The notes under the pieces: generated by a model
Databases searched by the model: none
What the model was told of the DNA's origin: nothing
Seen by the model: the letters and a program-made list of their open reading frames with translations, nothing else
Shown here: one piece after another, positions 63,937 through 64,000 of the stretch
Numbering within the stretch: position 1 is the first letter of the stretch
How the letters are laid out: every line of letters begins with the position of its first letter
Program-made: the position numbers and the translations under genes
From: Urechis unicinctus
Taxonomy: Eukaryota; Annelida; Polychaeta; Xenopneusta; Urechidae
Assembly: GCA_034190875.2 (NCBI GenBank)
Contig: CM067354.1
Span: 45,860,245-45,924,244 of the forward strand
Direction of reading: 5' to 3'
DNA length: 64,000 bases

Positions 63937-64000
63937 GTAAGTCCATTTGCAGAAGCTGTGCTACCGTAATGAGAAGGAAGGCTGGTCGTAACTATTCACT

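Overview
The window is eukaryotic DNA from a bilaterian animal that is not a vertebrate, most likely a marine invertebrate. The evidence is multi-exon genes with GT/AG introns, a single-exon Toll-like receptor, a CR1/Rex-type LINE, Polinton fossils, several families of short non-autonomous transposons, and very long (TA)n, (TG)n and (CA)n tracts. The species cannot be fixed from sequence alone.

Four host genes are recognisable. (1) Minus strand, 155-14058: the first 15 coding exons (776 codons, every junction in phase) of a Na-K-Cl cotransporter (SLC12A1/2/3 group); its C-terminal exons lie beyond the left edge. (2) Minus strand, 21941-27705: a complete 13-exon protein disulfide isomerase of the PDIA3/ERp57 type (487 aa), with an ER-stress-element-like site about 100 bp upstream of its start codon. 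(3) Plus strand, 39785-42692: a single-exon Toll-like receptor, whole except for one apparent base insertion near 40191. (4) Plus strand, 58174-63936 and beyond: the SH3, SH2 and first kinase exons of C-terminal Src kinase (CSK). A fifth possible gene, an uncharacterised single-pass membrane protein, lies at 33400-34515.

The stretches between are rich in repeats. The 7.1-kb intron of the cotransporter holds a compound microsatellite, a 2-kb inverted repeat and a hairpin-rich block. From 14341 to about 20870 there is a dispersed repeat containing a nearly perfect 3.1-kb tandem duplication. From 28018 to 30672 a truncated LINE and a poly-G/poly-C segment sit between three long (TA)n tracts. From 35 to 39 kb and from 46 to 57 kb lie MITEs, a poly-G-ended repeat family, GC-rich minisatellites and a broken Polinton.

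The most striking finding is in CSK. The exon for nearly the whole SH2 domain is present twice, at 60300-60519 and 61115-61334. Both copies are 220 nt, have the same splice phase and an intact FLVRES motif, and encode proteins 64% identical. Using both copies or neither breaks the reading frame, so the gene appears built for mutually exclusive splicing that would give CSK two alternative phosphotyrosine-binding domains. A second notable structure is an intronic array in the cotransporter gene made of about 12 decayed copies of its own exon-2 splice donor.
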